Shown here piece by piece: positions 1 to 8,576 of a DNA stretch of 64,000 nucleotides. The stretch's first letter is position 1. Every line of letters begins with the position of its first letter. Origin of the DNA: Lentzea guizhouensis (GTDB lineage: Bacteria; Actinomycetota; Actinomycetes; Mycobacteriales; Pseudonocardiaceae); the NCBI RefSeq assembly GCF_001701025.1, contig NZ_CP016793.1:7254001-7318000 (forward strand), written 5' to 3'. The notes beneath the pieces were generated by a model. That model had not been told where the DNA came from and did no database searches. It saw only the letters and a list, made by a program, of their open reading frames with translations. The position numbers and the translations under genes are program-made.

Positions 1-1
1 G

Positions 2-1996
2 GTCGAGTCGATCAACCAGGGTGGCATGGGCAAGCTGAACCGGATGCCGTCCGGCCGCGTCGACGAGCAGGTGTTCGACGCCTCCGGCCGGGTGGTCGCC
101 AAGGGCACGTCCGGCAAGTGGACCTGCACGACCTACGACGAGCGAGACCGGGTCGTGAAGATGACGTACCCGGCCAACTCGGCGGAGGGCGAGCGCACCG
201 TCACCACGAACCACGCGGTGAACGGCGACCCGCTCGTGTCGAGCGTGACCGACCACCACGGCACCGTCACCACGCGGGTCGACCTGCTCGGCCGCGTGGT
301 CGAGTACACCGACGTGCACGGCGTGCGCACGGAGACGAGGTACGACCAGGCCGGTCGCTTCACGACCGAGAAGGTGAACCTGCCGCTGAACCCGGCGCAG
401 ACCCTCACCCACACCTTCGACGACGCGGGCAGGCAGCTGACCACGTCGCTCGGCGGCGCACTGCTCGCCACCTCGTCCTACGACGCGGCCGGTGAGCTCA
501 AGTCGGTGACCTACGCCAACGGCACCTCGCTGGCGGCGATCGGCAGGGACGGCACCGGCCAGACCACCTCGCTCACCTGGCGCACCCAGCCGGGTGCGGA
601 GATCGCGTCGACCGTGACGCGCATCCGCGGCGGCCGGATCGTCGACGAGTCGCTGAACGGGTTCGACGCGAGCCCCGGCGGCGCGAACTACGTCTACGAC
701 CCGCAGGGCCGGCTCGTCGAGGCCCACGTGAAGGGACACGTCTACAAGTACGACTTCACCAACGCCGCCACCGGCTGCCCCACCGGCTCGGTGGGCAACG
801 CGGGCCTGAACAGCAACCGCCTGCGGCTGCTCGACCAGACCGCGGCCGGCACGGCGGAGACCGGTTACTGCTACGACGCCGCGGACCGGCTGCTGGGCAC
901 CGTGGGCACGAACGCGGTGACCGGCGTGAAGTACGACGCCAACGGCAACACCACCGAGTACACCGCGAACGGCTCCACCACCCACCTGACGTGGGACTCG
1001 GCGGACCGCAACACCGGTGCCCGCTCGGTCGGCGCCGACCCGGCGGCGGTCGCCTACCAGCGCGACTCGTCCAACCGGATCGTGCGCCGCGGTGCCGAGC
1101 AGGGCGACCAGCTCCAGGTCGCGCTGTACGCGCACACCGCCGACGGCGACACCGCGGACATCGTGCTCGGCCAGGACAAGAAGCTGTTGTCCCGCTCGAT
1201 CTCGCTGCCCGGTGGCGTGCTGCTCACCATCACCGGTGACACCCGCACGTACGGCCACCCGACCGTCCGCGGCGACCTCGCGCTCACCACGGACGCGGCC
1301 GGCCACCAGGCGGGTCAGCTGCGGCACTACTCGCCGTTCGGCGAGCCGCTGGCCGACGGCGGTGCGGTGGACACCGACGCCGTGCCGGACAACGTGCCCG
1401 GCCAGGCCGACTTCGGCTGGCTCGGCCAGCACCAGCGCCTCTACGAGCACGCCGGTGCGCTGTCGATCGTCCAGATGGGAGCGAGGCCGTACAGCCCGCT
1501 GCTCGGCCGCTTCCTGTCCGTGGACCCGGTCGAGGGCGGTTCCGCCAACGACTACGACTACGTCTACGGCGACCCGGTCAACATCACCGACCTGGACGGC
1601 AAGTGCCCGTTCTGCGTGGTGCTGGCGGGCATCGCGATCCGCGCGGCCGCCCGCCCGGTCGCCGGCTGGGTGGCCAGGACCGCGGCACCGTGGGTGGCAC
1701 GCACGGCGGCGCCGTGGATGTCGAGGCAGGCCACGAGCTTCGGTGGCTGGCTGTTCCGCAGCAAGACCTTCGGCACGGCGAGCCGCTTGTTCGGCAACAA
1801 CACCATGGGTGCCGCCAAGATGGGTCTGTTCAACGCCAAGACGTTCATCCGGGCCGGGTGGAGCATGAAGTCGCTGAAGCCGCTGGGCATCAAGAAGGCC
1901 GCGCAGGCGGTGTTCCGCGTCGGTGTCGGCAAGCGGCACTTCGACCTCTTCCGAGGTCCGATCTCGATCAAGGGGAAGTGGTTGAAGTGGTGGTAG
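2..1996 (+). CDS. RHS/YD-repeat polymorphic toxin, C-terminal part (5' truncated by window)
   Basis: The frame is open to the left edge of the window, so only the C-terminal ~665 residues are seen. The body carries many YD-type repeats (for example YDQAGR, YDAAGE, YDPQGR, YDANGN). It is closed by the RHS core signature [12 protein letters not shown]...[11 protein letters not shown] at about 1510-1600. In RHS proteins this core forms a shell that is followed by a variable toxic tip. Here the tip is about 130 residues, rich in Ala, Arg and Trp. It contains a short internal duplication (VARTAAPW twice, near 1670-1715) and ends in a basic, Trp-rich tail (KGKWLKWW). I do not recognise the toxin fold. 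The next gene overlaps the stop by 10 bases, as expected for a toxin-immunity pair. RHS assignment is firm; toxin activity is inferred. Confidence 0.85.
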   Translation, partial: VESINQGGMGKLNRMPSGRVDEQVFDASGRVVAKGTSGKWTCTTYDERDRVVKMTYPANSAEGERTVTTNHAVNGDPLVSSVTDHHGTVTTRVDLLGRVVEYTDVHGVRTETRYDQAGRFTTEKVNLPLNPAQTLTHTFDDAGRQLTTSLGGALLATSSYDAAGELKSVTYANGTSLAAIGRDGTGQTTSLTWRTQPGAEIASTVTRIRGGRIVDESLNGFDASPGGANYVYDPQGRLVEAHVKGHVYKYDFTNAATGCPTGSVGNAGLNSNRLRLLDQTAAGTAETGYCYDAADRLLGTVGTNAVTGVKYDANGNTTEYTANGSTTHLTWDSADRNTGARSVGADPAAVAYQRDSSNRIVRRGAEQGDQLQVALYAHTADGDTADIVLGQDKKLLSRSISLPGGVLLTITGDTRTYGHPTVRGDLALTTDAAGHQAGQLRHYSPFGEPLADGGAVDTDAVPDNVPGQADFGWLGQHQRLYEHAGALSIVQMGARPYSPLLGRFLSVDPVEGGSANDYDYVYGDPVNITDLDGKCPFCVVLAGIAIRAAARPVAGWVARTAAPWVARTAAPWMSRQATSFGGWLFRSKTFGTASRLFGNNTMGAAKMGLFNAKTFIRAGWSMKSLKPLGIKKAAQAVFRVGVGKRHFDLFRGPISIKGKWLKWW

Positions 1997-2235
1997 ACGA
2001 CCTGGTGCGGTCGTGGCAGGAGGAGATCGCCCGGCTCGACCCGCGCCTGCGGGACCTGGTGATCACCGTCGACCACGGCGACTTCTGGCACCTCTCGTTC
2101 GACCTGGGGGAGACCTCGCACGAGGCCATCTCCGGCGACCTGGAGACGTTCGCGTTCACGGACGGGTCCGGGTACTTCGAGGACGAGGTGGCCGTGGCCG
2201 GCGTGCCGCGGCGGCTGGTCCAGCTGTTCGCGTGA
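1987..2235 (+). CDS. Small acidic protein, putative immunity protein for the RHS toxin
   Basis: An 82-residue acidic protein whose proposed GTG start at 1987 lies inside the end of the RHS gene. A purine-rich AGGGGA lies 10 bases upstream. GTG at 1990 is an alternative start. The sequence ([27 protein letters not shown]...) has the alternating hydrophobic pattern of a small beta-rich protein, with no signal peptide and no membrane segment. I do not recognise a named family. The immunity role rests only on position: directly after a polymorphic toxin tip, overlapping it, and ending at a strong terminator. Acidic character against a basic toxin tip fits, but is not proof. Confidence 0.6.
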   Translation: MVVDDLVRSWQEEIARLDPRLRDLVITVDHGDFWHLSFDLGETSHEAISGDLETFAFTDGSGYFEDEVAVAGVPRRLVQLFA

Positions 2236-2245
2236 GGTGAGGGAA

Positions 2246-2275
2246 CGGCCCGTCAGGATTCGTCCTGGCGGGCCG
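2246..2275. terminator. Bidirectional terminator with UUCG loop
   Basis: A 13-bp stem (one G-T wobble) is capped by a TTCG tetraloop at 2259-2262 and followed by GCTTT. It sits between the convergent immunity gene and the GH76 gene and can serve both. Confidence 0.8.
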
Positions 2276-2292
2276 CTTTCATGCTTCCGGAG

Positions 2293-3882
2293 CTAGCTCG
2301 CGGCGTTCATGAGGTCCACCGCGCTGTGCTGACGCGCCGCGTCACTGCGCTGGAACGGGCCCGCCCACGGCTGGTCGTAGGAGTCCGCGCTGGAGCGGTC
2401 TCGCGCGTGCGCGGTGTCGGCCTGCCGGCGCAGGTAGGACGTGTACGGGCGGTCGGGCAGTGCCCGGTTCAGCGCGGCCAGGGCCCGGACGTAGACGCCC
2501 TTGAACGAGGGGACGTCCCCGCCTCCGCCGTCGTCGAACAGGATGCCGCCGGGGTTGAGGAAGCTGCTGCCGGTCGAGGCGTCGGCGAGGGTGCGGGCCT
2601 TGGTGAGCAGGCTCGCGTCGCCGGTGGCCCGGTGCAGCTCGACCAGTGCGGCGAGCGGAACGCCCTGGTTGTAGCTCCACGGTGTGAGGTTGTTGTTGGC
2701 GCAGCCGGCGTTCAGGCCGTCGTTGACCAGGTTGGCGCCGTTGATCATCTTGCTGTTGAGGAACCAGGTCCAGCCCGTCCTGGCACGCTGCAGGTAGGTG
2801 GAGTCGCCGGGGATCCTGTTGTGCAGGGCGGCGTTGAGCTGGACGTACAACGAGTTGGCGATCGCGTTCTTGTAGTTCTTGCTGGAGCTCCACCAGATGC
2901 CGCCGCCGCACACGGAGTCCCAGAACCGGTGGACGTGGTTCGCCCCGGCTCTGGCGGTGTTGAGGTACCTGCTGTCCCCGGTGAGGTCGTAGGCGGCCAG
3001 CCACGCCAGGCCCCACCAGGCGACGTCGTCGTTGTAGTCGTTGATGAAGTCGCCCTGCCAGGCCGTGCGGTTGAGGTCGTAGGTGCGGGCGACGGCGTAG
3101 CGGTAGCTGTTCATCCCGGTCACGCGGATGTTGTCGATGACCGCGGTGAGGGCGTTGGCCGAGTTCCACCAGCCGGTCGTGTCGAACAGGCCGGTGCCGA
3201 GGTTGTAGCGCTGCATCAGCGCCGTCGCGGCGGCGGTCCGGCGTTCACCGGCGTTCCAGGTCGTGCGGTACCAGCTGGTGCACGCGATCGTGGACGAACC
3301 GGCCGGGCGCCCGCAGGCTCGCAGCAGGCCGACGCCGAGGCCGGCCCAGTCGTCCACGTTGAACATCATGGTGCGCCAGGTGCCGAAGCCCGCGGGGGCC
3401 GCCGTGTTGCCGAGCCGGGAGCCGGTGCCCCAGCTGACACCGGCGTCGAAGGAGCGGTCCAGCCACACCTCGTCGCCCGGCTGGGCGGCGGAGACCACGG
3501 CCCAGCCCATCGCGTCGGTGTCGTTGAAGCGCAGCGAGATCTGACGTCCTCCGACCGCGACGGTCTGGGCCAGGCGGTCTGCAGGTGCGAGTGCGGGGTC
3601 ACGGGCGTCGCAGTACCTGTTGCAGATGACGGCCGCCGCCCCCGGCGGGGTGCCCGCGGTCGACGGCGGGGCGCCGGTCGCCGATGGCGTGCCGGTGCCA
3701 GGCCGGTGCGGGGAGCGCCGTGCGCTCAGCGGAAGAGCGGGGTCGCGGTCGTCGCAGTAGTAGTCGCAGTCGGCAGCAGGTTGGGCAGCCGCCGGTGCCG
3801 CCGCCGGTGTCGCCGACACGGGCGGAACGGCCAGGACGGTCGTGGACACCATCAGGGACGCGAGAAGCGCAGCTCTCAGCAT
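2293..3882 (-). CDS. Secreted GH76-family alpha-1,6-mannanase
   Basis: 529 residues with a Sec signal peptide (MLRAALLASLMVSTTVLA, cleavage near residue 25). A linker with two copies of a Cys motif follows (CDYYCDDRDPALPL and CNRYCDARDPALAP). The rest is an (alpha/alpha)6 barrel with the GH76 hallmarks: a WWNSAN segment, the DD pair in NDDVAWWGLAW at about residue 285 (the catalytic Asp pair of GH76), GGGIWW, and GCANNNLTPWSYNQG. Family knowledge: GH76 enzymes cleave alpha-1,6-mannan from fungal walls or mannosylated glycans. The gene faces the divergent taurine operon. A perfect LacI-type palindrome lies ~40 bases upstream of the start, so sugar-responsive repression is likely. The role of the doubled Cys motif is unknown; it may be a wall- or glycan-binding hook. 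Confidence 0.88.
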   Translation of the reverse strand: MLRAALLASLMVSTTVLAVPPVSATPAAAPAAAQPAADCDYYCDDRDPALPLSARRSPHRPGTGTPSATGAPPSTAGTPPGAAAVICNRYCDARDPALAPADRLAQTVAVGGRQISLRFNDTDAMGWAVVSAAQPGDEVWLDRSFDAGVSWGTGSRLGNTAAPAGFGTWRTMMFNVDDWAGLGVGLLRACGRPAGSSTIACTSWYRTTWNAGERRTAAATALMQRYNLGTGLFDTTGWWNSANALTAVIDNIRVTGMNSYRYAVARTYDLNRTAWQGDFINDYNDDVAWWGLAWLAAYDLTGDSRYLNTARAGANHVHRFWDSVCGGGIWWSSSKNYKNAIANSLYVQLNAALHNRIPGDSTYLQRARTGWTWFLNSKMINGANLVNDGLNAGCANNNLTPWSYNQGVPLAALVELHRATGDASLLTKARTLADASTGSSFLNPGGILFDDGGGGDVPSFKGVYVRALAALNRALPDRPYTSYLRRQADTAHARDRSSADSYDQPWAGPFQRSDAARQHSAVDLMNAAS

Positions 3883-3920
3883 GAGACCTCCCGGTGCAGG
3901 GTGGGTGGCTCGGCAGTGAC

Positions 3921-3934
3921 TGAGAGCGCTCTCA
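3921..3934. promoter_or_regulatory. LacI-family operator upstream of GH76 gene
   Basis: TGAGAGCGCTCTCA is a perfect 14-bp palindrome with the central GCGC typical of actinobacterial LacI-family operators (CebR-like sites). It lies 39-52 bases before the GH76 start. Which LacI protein binds is not shown. The LacI gene at 11932-12990 is the only candidate in the window. Confidence 0.7.
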
Positions 3935-4250
3935 TCCTCAGGTTAGGGTTCGGGTGCTTCGGCCGTCAATGCTCCTGATGTGCGGTCCTGGTACCGCAAC
4001 CCGCTGAACGTCGCGGTGAGTAGCCGCGCGGCGCCGTCCACTGTGGATCCGAAGACCTCGTGACAGCGGCCGGCCCGGACTCGGAGATCATGCGGCTTCG
4101 ATGATCCGCTCGCGGCGGTGCGGGTCGTGCCGCCACGCCCTCGTGACCGCACTAGCGGTTCGGAGAGGCCCCGCGCAAGAGGCGTTGTCGCGGAAGACCA
4201 CGATGCGGAACGCTCCTGACCGGCGATGTGCGCGGAAGTACATTCACGGC
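3935..4250. other. Divergent intergenic region, no gene seen
   Basis: This lies between the GH76 start and the permease start. Reading frames here have no conserved features. An in-frame ATG at 4101 would extend the permease by 50 residues of Arg/Cys-rich, non-membrane sequence, so I treat the region as non-coding. It must hold the promoter of the taurine-type operon, but I could not pick out convincing -35/-10 boxes. Confidence 0.4.
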
Positions 4251-5045
4251 GTGCCCAAGATCCAGGCGTCACGTTGGCTGCTGGTGCGGCTGAGTGCCAT
4301 CGCAGCGCTGTTCCTGGTGTGGCAGCTGGTCGCGCTGGCCCAGATCTGGCCCGCCGCCGTGCTGCCGAGCCCCGGTCAGGTGTGGCGGCAGCTGCTGTCC
4401 ACATCGGACTTCGGCAACGGTCAGGGCGGCTACGCCGGTTCGACGCTGGTGGAGCGGCTGGGCGTCAGCCTGCGGCGCGTGGGCTACGGGTGCTTCTACG
4501 GCGTGCTGCTCGGTCTCGTGCTCGGGCTGGCGATGGGTCTGGTCCCGGTCGTGCGGGCGGTGACCGAGCCCGCCGTGGCGTTCCTGCGCGCCCTGCCGCC
4601 GCTCGCCTACCTGAGCCTGCTGGTGATCTGGTTCGGCATCGACGAGGAGCCGAAGGTCTACCTGCTGATGATCGCCGCGTTCCCGCCGGTCGCGGTGGCT
4701 GCCGCCGCTGCGGTGAGCGGGGTCAACCGGCAGTACGTCGAAGCTGCGCAGGCGTTGGGCGCCACCGCGTTGGACGTCATCCGCGCGGTGATCCTGCCCG
4801 CGTCGGGGCCGGAGATCCTCACCGGCGTCCGGCTCGCCGTGGGCATCGCGTACAGCTCCGTGGTGGCGGCGGAGACCGTGAACGGCGCCGACGGGATCGG
4901 CGGGATGGTGCTCAACGCCCAGCGCTTCAACCAGACCGCGGTGGTCATCCTCGGTCTCTTCGTCATCGGCATCACCGGCCTGGTCATCGACTCGCTGATC
5001 GTGGCCGCCCAACGTGCGTTGTCCCCGTGGCGCGGACGCGCCTGA
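4251..5045 (+). CDS. tauC: Taurine-type ABC transporter permease
   Basis: 264 residues from GTG 4251, preceded by GGAAG. It is a polytopic BPD_transp_1 permease with about six membrane segments. Features shared with E. coli TauC include LPSPGQVW near the N-terminus, LPPLAYLSLLVIWFGI in the middle, the EAA loop (EAAQALGAT...ILPASGPEILTGVRL) that docks the ATPase, and a C-terminus like LSPWRG. It would move taurine or a related sulfonate across the membrane with the next two gene products. The order permease-binding protein-ATPase differs from the enteric tauABC order. Upstream in-frame ATGs give an unlikely N-terminus. Substrate is inferred mainly from the partner binding protein. Confidence 0.82.
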   Translation: MPKIQASRWLLVRLSAIAALFLVWQLVALAQIWPAAVLPSPGQVWRQLLSTSDFGNGQGGYAGSTLVERLGVSLRRVGYGCFYGVLLGLVLGLAMGLVPVVRAVTEPAVAFLRALPPLAYLSLLVIWFGIDEEPKVYLLMIAAFPPVAVAAAAAVSGVNRQYVEAAQALGATALDVIRAVILPASGPEILTGVRLAVGIAYSSVVAAETVNGADGIGGMVLNAQRFNQTAVVILGLFVIGITGLVIDSLIVAAQRALSPWRGRA

Positions 5046-5058
5046 CCGAGGAGTCGTC

Positions 5059-6078
5059 ATGCCGATCTCGCGCAGGAACATGCTCGCGCTGCTCGCTTCC
5101 GCGCCCGTGCTGGCCTCCTGCGGCGTGGGTGGCTCGTCGCCGGGCGAGGGCAGGAGCGTGCGGGTGGCGTTCCAGAACTTCGCCGACAGCACGCTGCTGG
5201 TGAAGGACCAGCGGACGCTGGAGAAGGCGTTGCCGGAACACAAGATCACCTGGACCGCGTTCGACTCCGGCGCGAGCATCAACACCGCGTTCCTGGGCGG
5301 TGCGATCGACCTCGCGGTGATCGGCAGCAGTCCCGCCGCCGCCGGCCTGTGCCCGCCGCTCAACATCCCCTACCAGGTGATCGAGCTGCTGAACGTCATC
5401 GGCGACAGCGAGGCGCTCGTGGTGCGCAAGGCCACCGGGATCACGAAGATCTCGGAGCTGGCCGGCCGCAAGATCGCCGCGCCGTTCAGCTCGACCGCCC
5501 ACTACAGCCTGCTCGCCGCGCTGGAGCTGGGCGGGGTGGACGCGGGTTCGGTCACGCTGGTCGACCTCGAACCGCAGAACATCCAGGCCGCGTGGCAGCG
5601 CGGTGACATCGACGGCGCCTACGTCTGGACGCCGGTGCTGAGCGTGTTGCAGCAGGACGGCGTGACGCTCACCGACAGCGCGAAGCTGGCGGCCGCCGGC
5701 AAACCGACGCTCACGTTCACGGTGGCGCGCAAGGAGTTCCTCGACGCCAACCCCGACGTGGTCGGCAAGTGGCTGGCCGCGACGAACGACGCGATCAAAC
5801 TGATCAAGACCGATCCCGCGGCGGTCGCGGCCGCGGTCAGCCGCCAGATCGGCATCGGGGAGGCGGACGCGCTGGCCCAGCTCAAGCAGAACATCTACCT
5901 GGACCACGACGAGCAACGCGGCCCCGACCACTTCGGCACCCCGGGCGCACCGGGGCAGCTGGCGAACCGCCTGCGCGACACGGCGGAGTTCCTGCGCGAG
6001 CAGAAGAAGGTCGACCAGGTGCCGGACCTGGCGACGTTCCAGGCCGCGCTGCGAGCACCGGGAGCCGGGAATGCCTGA
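5059..6078 (+). CDS. tauA: Taurine-binding lipoprotein of ABC importer
   Basis: 339 residues starting at ATG 5059, with GAGGAG upstream; 13 bases separate it from the permease stop. The N-terminus SRRNMLALLASAPVLASC looks like a Tat-type lipoprotein signal, with the lipobox ending in Cys. The mature protein closely follows TauA: FDSGASI, a DSEALVVRK segment, FSSTAHYSLLAALELGG, AAWQRGDIDGAYVW and a late TAEFLREQKKV block. These are stronger matches to TauA than to the related SsuA or ThiY proteins. It would bind the sulfonate outside the membrane and deliver it to the permease. Taurine itself is the best guess; another alkane-sulfonate is possible. Confidence 0.85.
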   Translation: MPISRRNMLALLASAPVLASCGVGGSSPGEGRSVRVAFQNFADSTLLVKDQRTLEKALPEHKITWTAFDSGASINTAFLGGAIDLAVIGSSPAAAGLCPPLNIPYQVIELLNVIGDSEALVVRKATGITKISELAGRKIAAPFSSTAHYSLLAALELGGVDAGSVTLVDLEPQNIQAAWQRGDIDGAYVWTPVLSVLQQDGVTLTDSAKLAAAGKPTLTFTVARKEFLDANPDVVGKWLAATNDAIKLIKTDPAAVAAAVSRQIGIGEADALAQLKQNIYLDHDEQRGPDHFGTPGAPGQLANRLRDTAEFLREQKKVDQVPDLATFQAALRAPGAGNA

Positions 6079-6856
6079 CGTCGCCGAGCTGAGCGGGGTC
6101 GAACACTCCTACCGCACGAAGGAGGGCCCGGTGCCGGCGCTCGGCCCGCTGGACCTGGCGGTGCGACCGGGCGAGTTCCTGGTCGTGGTGGGCCCGTCCG
6201 GGTCGGGCAAGAGCACGTTGCTGCGCCTGCTGGCCGGGTTCGAACGTCCGTCCACAGGGGACGTGACGCTGCTCGGCCACCCACCGGTGCCCGGCCGCGA
6301 GGTCGGGGTGGTGTTCCAGCAACCCCGGCTGTTCCCGTGGAACACGGTCGGCGGCAACATCGCCACGGCGCTGAAGTGGGCGAAGGTCCCGAAACCGGAC
6401 CGCCCGGCGCGGGCGGCGGAACTGCTGTCACTGGTCGGGCTCGACGGCCTCGGCCCGCGCCGCACCTGGGAGATCTCCGGCGGACAGCAGCAGCGCGTCG
6501 CCATCGCCCGCGCACTCGCCGCCCGGCCGCGGTTGCTGCTGATGGACGAACCGTTCGCCGCACTCGACGCCCTGACCAGGGAACGGCTGCAGGAGGACGT
6601 GCGTCCCCTGGCCGGTGACGGCAGGTCGGTCGTGTTCGTGACGCACAGCGTCGACGAGGCCGTGTTCCTCGGCAGCCGCGTGATCGTCCTCACCGACCGG
6701 CCGGGCCGGATCGCGCTCAGCCTGCCCGTCGACCTGCCCCGCGAGGGCTTGTCAGCTGACGAACTGCGCGGCTCACCGCGATTCGCGGCACTGCGCGGTG
6801 AAGTGAGCGCCGCGGTGCGGGCCACCCTGTCCACCCGGCCGGGTCTCATGGTCTGA
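6071..6856 (+). CDS. tauB: Taurine-type ABC transporter ATPase
   Basis: 261 residues; the ATG overlaps the end of the binding-protein gene by 8 bases, indicating translational coupling. All ABC ATPase motifs are present: Walker A GPSGSGKST, Q-loop VVFQQPRLFPW, signature ISGGQQQR, Walker B LLLMDEPFAALD, and switch His in VTHSVDEA. This is the nitrate/sulfonate/taurine (SsuB/TauB) subfamily. It powers the importer formed with the two preceding products. Confidence 0.87.
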   Translation: MPDVAELSGVEHSYRTKEGPVPALGPLDLAVRPGEFLVVVGPSGSGKSTLLRLLAGFERPSTGDVTLLGHPPVPGREVGVVFQQPRLFPWNTVGGNIATALKWAKVPKPDRPARAAELLSLVGLDGLGPRRTWEISGGQQQRVAIARALAARPRLLLMDEPFAALDALTRERLQEDVRPLAGDGRSVVFVTHSVDEAVFLGSRVIVLTDRPGRIALSLPVDLPREGLSADELRGSPRFAALRGEVSAAVRATLSTRPGLMV

Positions 6857-6988
6857 CGGACGTCGTGATCCGTGCGGCGACCTGTTCGGCGTTGCGTATC
6901 ATTCGCACTGCCCGCAGAAGTGCGGTCACAGCGGAACAGCGTTCGAGGTCCAGCAGCGTGCCTGCGACGCATGGAGAGGGATGCGGCA

Positions 6989-8278
6989 GTGAGCGCCTTG
7001 GACAGCCATGACCAGACCGGTGAAGTGCAGCGTGCGACGGCGGCCGGGGAGGACGACCTGCGCACGTTGTTCGGCGAGTCGACCGCGATCTTCGCGTCGT
7101 TCTCGGGCCCGACGCACGTGCTGGGGTCCGCGAACCCCGCGTTCATGACCTCCATCGGCCAGGACCGGGCTCGCCCCGGCCTCGCGCTGGCGGACGTGCT
7201 GCCGGAACCCGCAGGCCAGGAGTTCCTCGCGCTGGTGGACCAGGTCCACCGCACCGGGGAGTCGTGCACCAGCCGCGACGTGCGGATCGTGCTGGGCAAC
7301 GGCCCGCACGCGCGGGAGGCGTTCTTCGACCTGACCTGCGAGCCGCGCCGGGACCGTTCCGGCGACGTGACCGGGGTGCGGGTGATCGGCGTGGAGACCA
7401 CGCAGGTCAAGCACGCCCAGCGGCTGATGGCCGAGCACCGCGCCCTGCTGGAGCAGATCGCCCGGCAGGCGCCACTGGCCGACGTGCTCGACGGGATGGC
7501 CCGCAGCATCGAGGAGCTGGTCCCGCAGGAGCTGTTCGTGTCCGTCCTGCTGGCCGACCCGGACGGCCTGCACCTGCGGCACGGCGCCGCACCCAGCCTG
7601 CCCGACTTCTACAACGAGGCCATCGACGGCATCGCGACCGGAGAGGGCGTCGGCTCCTGCGGCACCGCGGCCCACCGGCGCGAACCGGTGGTCGTGGCCG
7701 ACATCGCCACCGACCCGTTCTGGGACGACTTCCGCCACCTCGCCGACCAGGCGGGCCTCGGCGCCTGCTGGTCGACGCCGATCCTGGCCGGCGACGGCAC
7801 CCTGCTGGGCACCTTCGCCCTCTACCACCGCACGCCACGGGTCCCGCAGGACACCGACCTCGCCCTGATCCAGGTCTTCACCGGCACCGCCGCGCTGGCC
7901 ATCGAACGCCACCACAGCGACGAGGCCAAGCGAGCCGCCGAGGCACGCGCCGAGGCAGCCCGCGAAGAGCTCGCCAAGGCGGTCGAGGCCGAGCAGAAGC
8001 TGCGCGCCGAGGCCGAGGAACGCGCCGCCGCCGCCGCGGAGCTCGCCACCAGGATGCGTGCCGCCGCGGCAACCCAGGCCAGGACCCCGCGCCCGGAGCA
8101 GTGCGAGCTCGGCGGCACCGCCGGGTGCACCGAGCCGGCCGAGATCAAGGTCGCCGACTCGTGGGGTGACGCGGCCTGGGGGTGCTCGGCCCACGTCGAG
8201 CAGGCCCTGATCCACGTGCGGTCGGTGTTCATCGCCAGTGAGGAGCTCGGCGGTCTGGCCGCCTACCTGAGCCGCTGA
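6989..8278 (+). CDS. PAS-GAF sensor protein with coiled coil, no recognised output domain
   Basis: 429 residues from GTG 6989, chosen because GAGAGGG sits 8 bases upstream; ATG 6971 is the alternative. A PAS-like domain (about 20-140: FASFSGPTHVLGSANPAF...) leads into a short helix and a GAF domain (about 150-300: DVLDGMARSIEELVP...GVGSCGTAAHRREPVVVADI). An Ala/Glu-rich coiled coil follows (about 305-370). The C-terminal ~55 residues carry three Cys (CELGGTAGC, WGCSAH). No kinase, GGDEF, ANTAR or HTH domain is visible, so the signalling output is unknown. It lies 132 bases after the taurine ATPase; a shared role is possible but not shown. Confidence 0.75.
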   Translation: MSALDSHDQTGEVQRATAAGEDDLRTLFGESTAIFASFSGPTHVLGSANPAFMTSIGQDRARPGLALADVLPEPAGQEFLALVDQVHRTGESCTSRDVRIVLGNGPHAREAFFDLTCEPRRDRSGDVTGVRVIGVETTQVKHAQRLMAEHRALLEQIARQAPLADVLDGMARSIEELVPQELFVSVLLADPDGLHLRHGAAPSLPDFYNEAIDGIATGEGVGSCGTAAHRREPVVVADIATDPFWDDFRHLADQAGLGACWSTPILAGDGTLLGTFALYHRTPRVPQDTDLALIQVFTGTAALAIERHHSDEAKRAAEARAEAAREELAKAVEAEQKLRAEAEERAAAAAELATRMRAAAATQARTPRPEQCELGGTAGCTEPAEIKVADSWGDAAWGCSAHVEQALIHVRSVFIASEELGGLAAYLSR

Positions 8279-8576
8279 CCCGAGGTCAGGCGAGGACGAC
8301 GGCCTGCGTCGCGCTCGCCCTCGTCCTGCTGTCCGTTCCGCTGCCGTGGGTCGATGGTGTGTCACGGGATGAGCAGGCCGGCGCAGCTGCCCACCGCTGC
8401 GCCGGTGGCGCATGATGACCGGGTGCGGAAGTTCGTGAACGACGACCGCGGACTACATCAAGGTGTGTGGTTCCCGAGCAGAACTCGAAACTTTCGCGCG
8501 CCACGAGGTCGGCGGGACGGCTCGAGCTTGCGGCCTGTGCGTCCGATGACCGTCGAAGCGGAGGCCGGCGGGGTGG
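8279..8576. other. Convergent intergenic region, nothing recognised
   Basis: 298 bases between two convergent genes. Short frames run through it but none shows conserved residues or a ribosome site. No clear hairpin with a T-run was seen. Confidence 0.4.
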
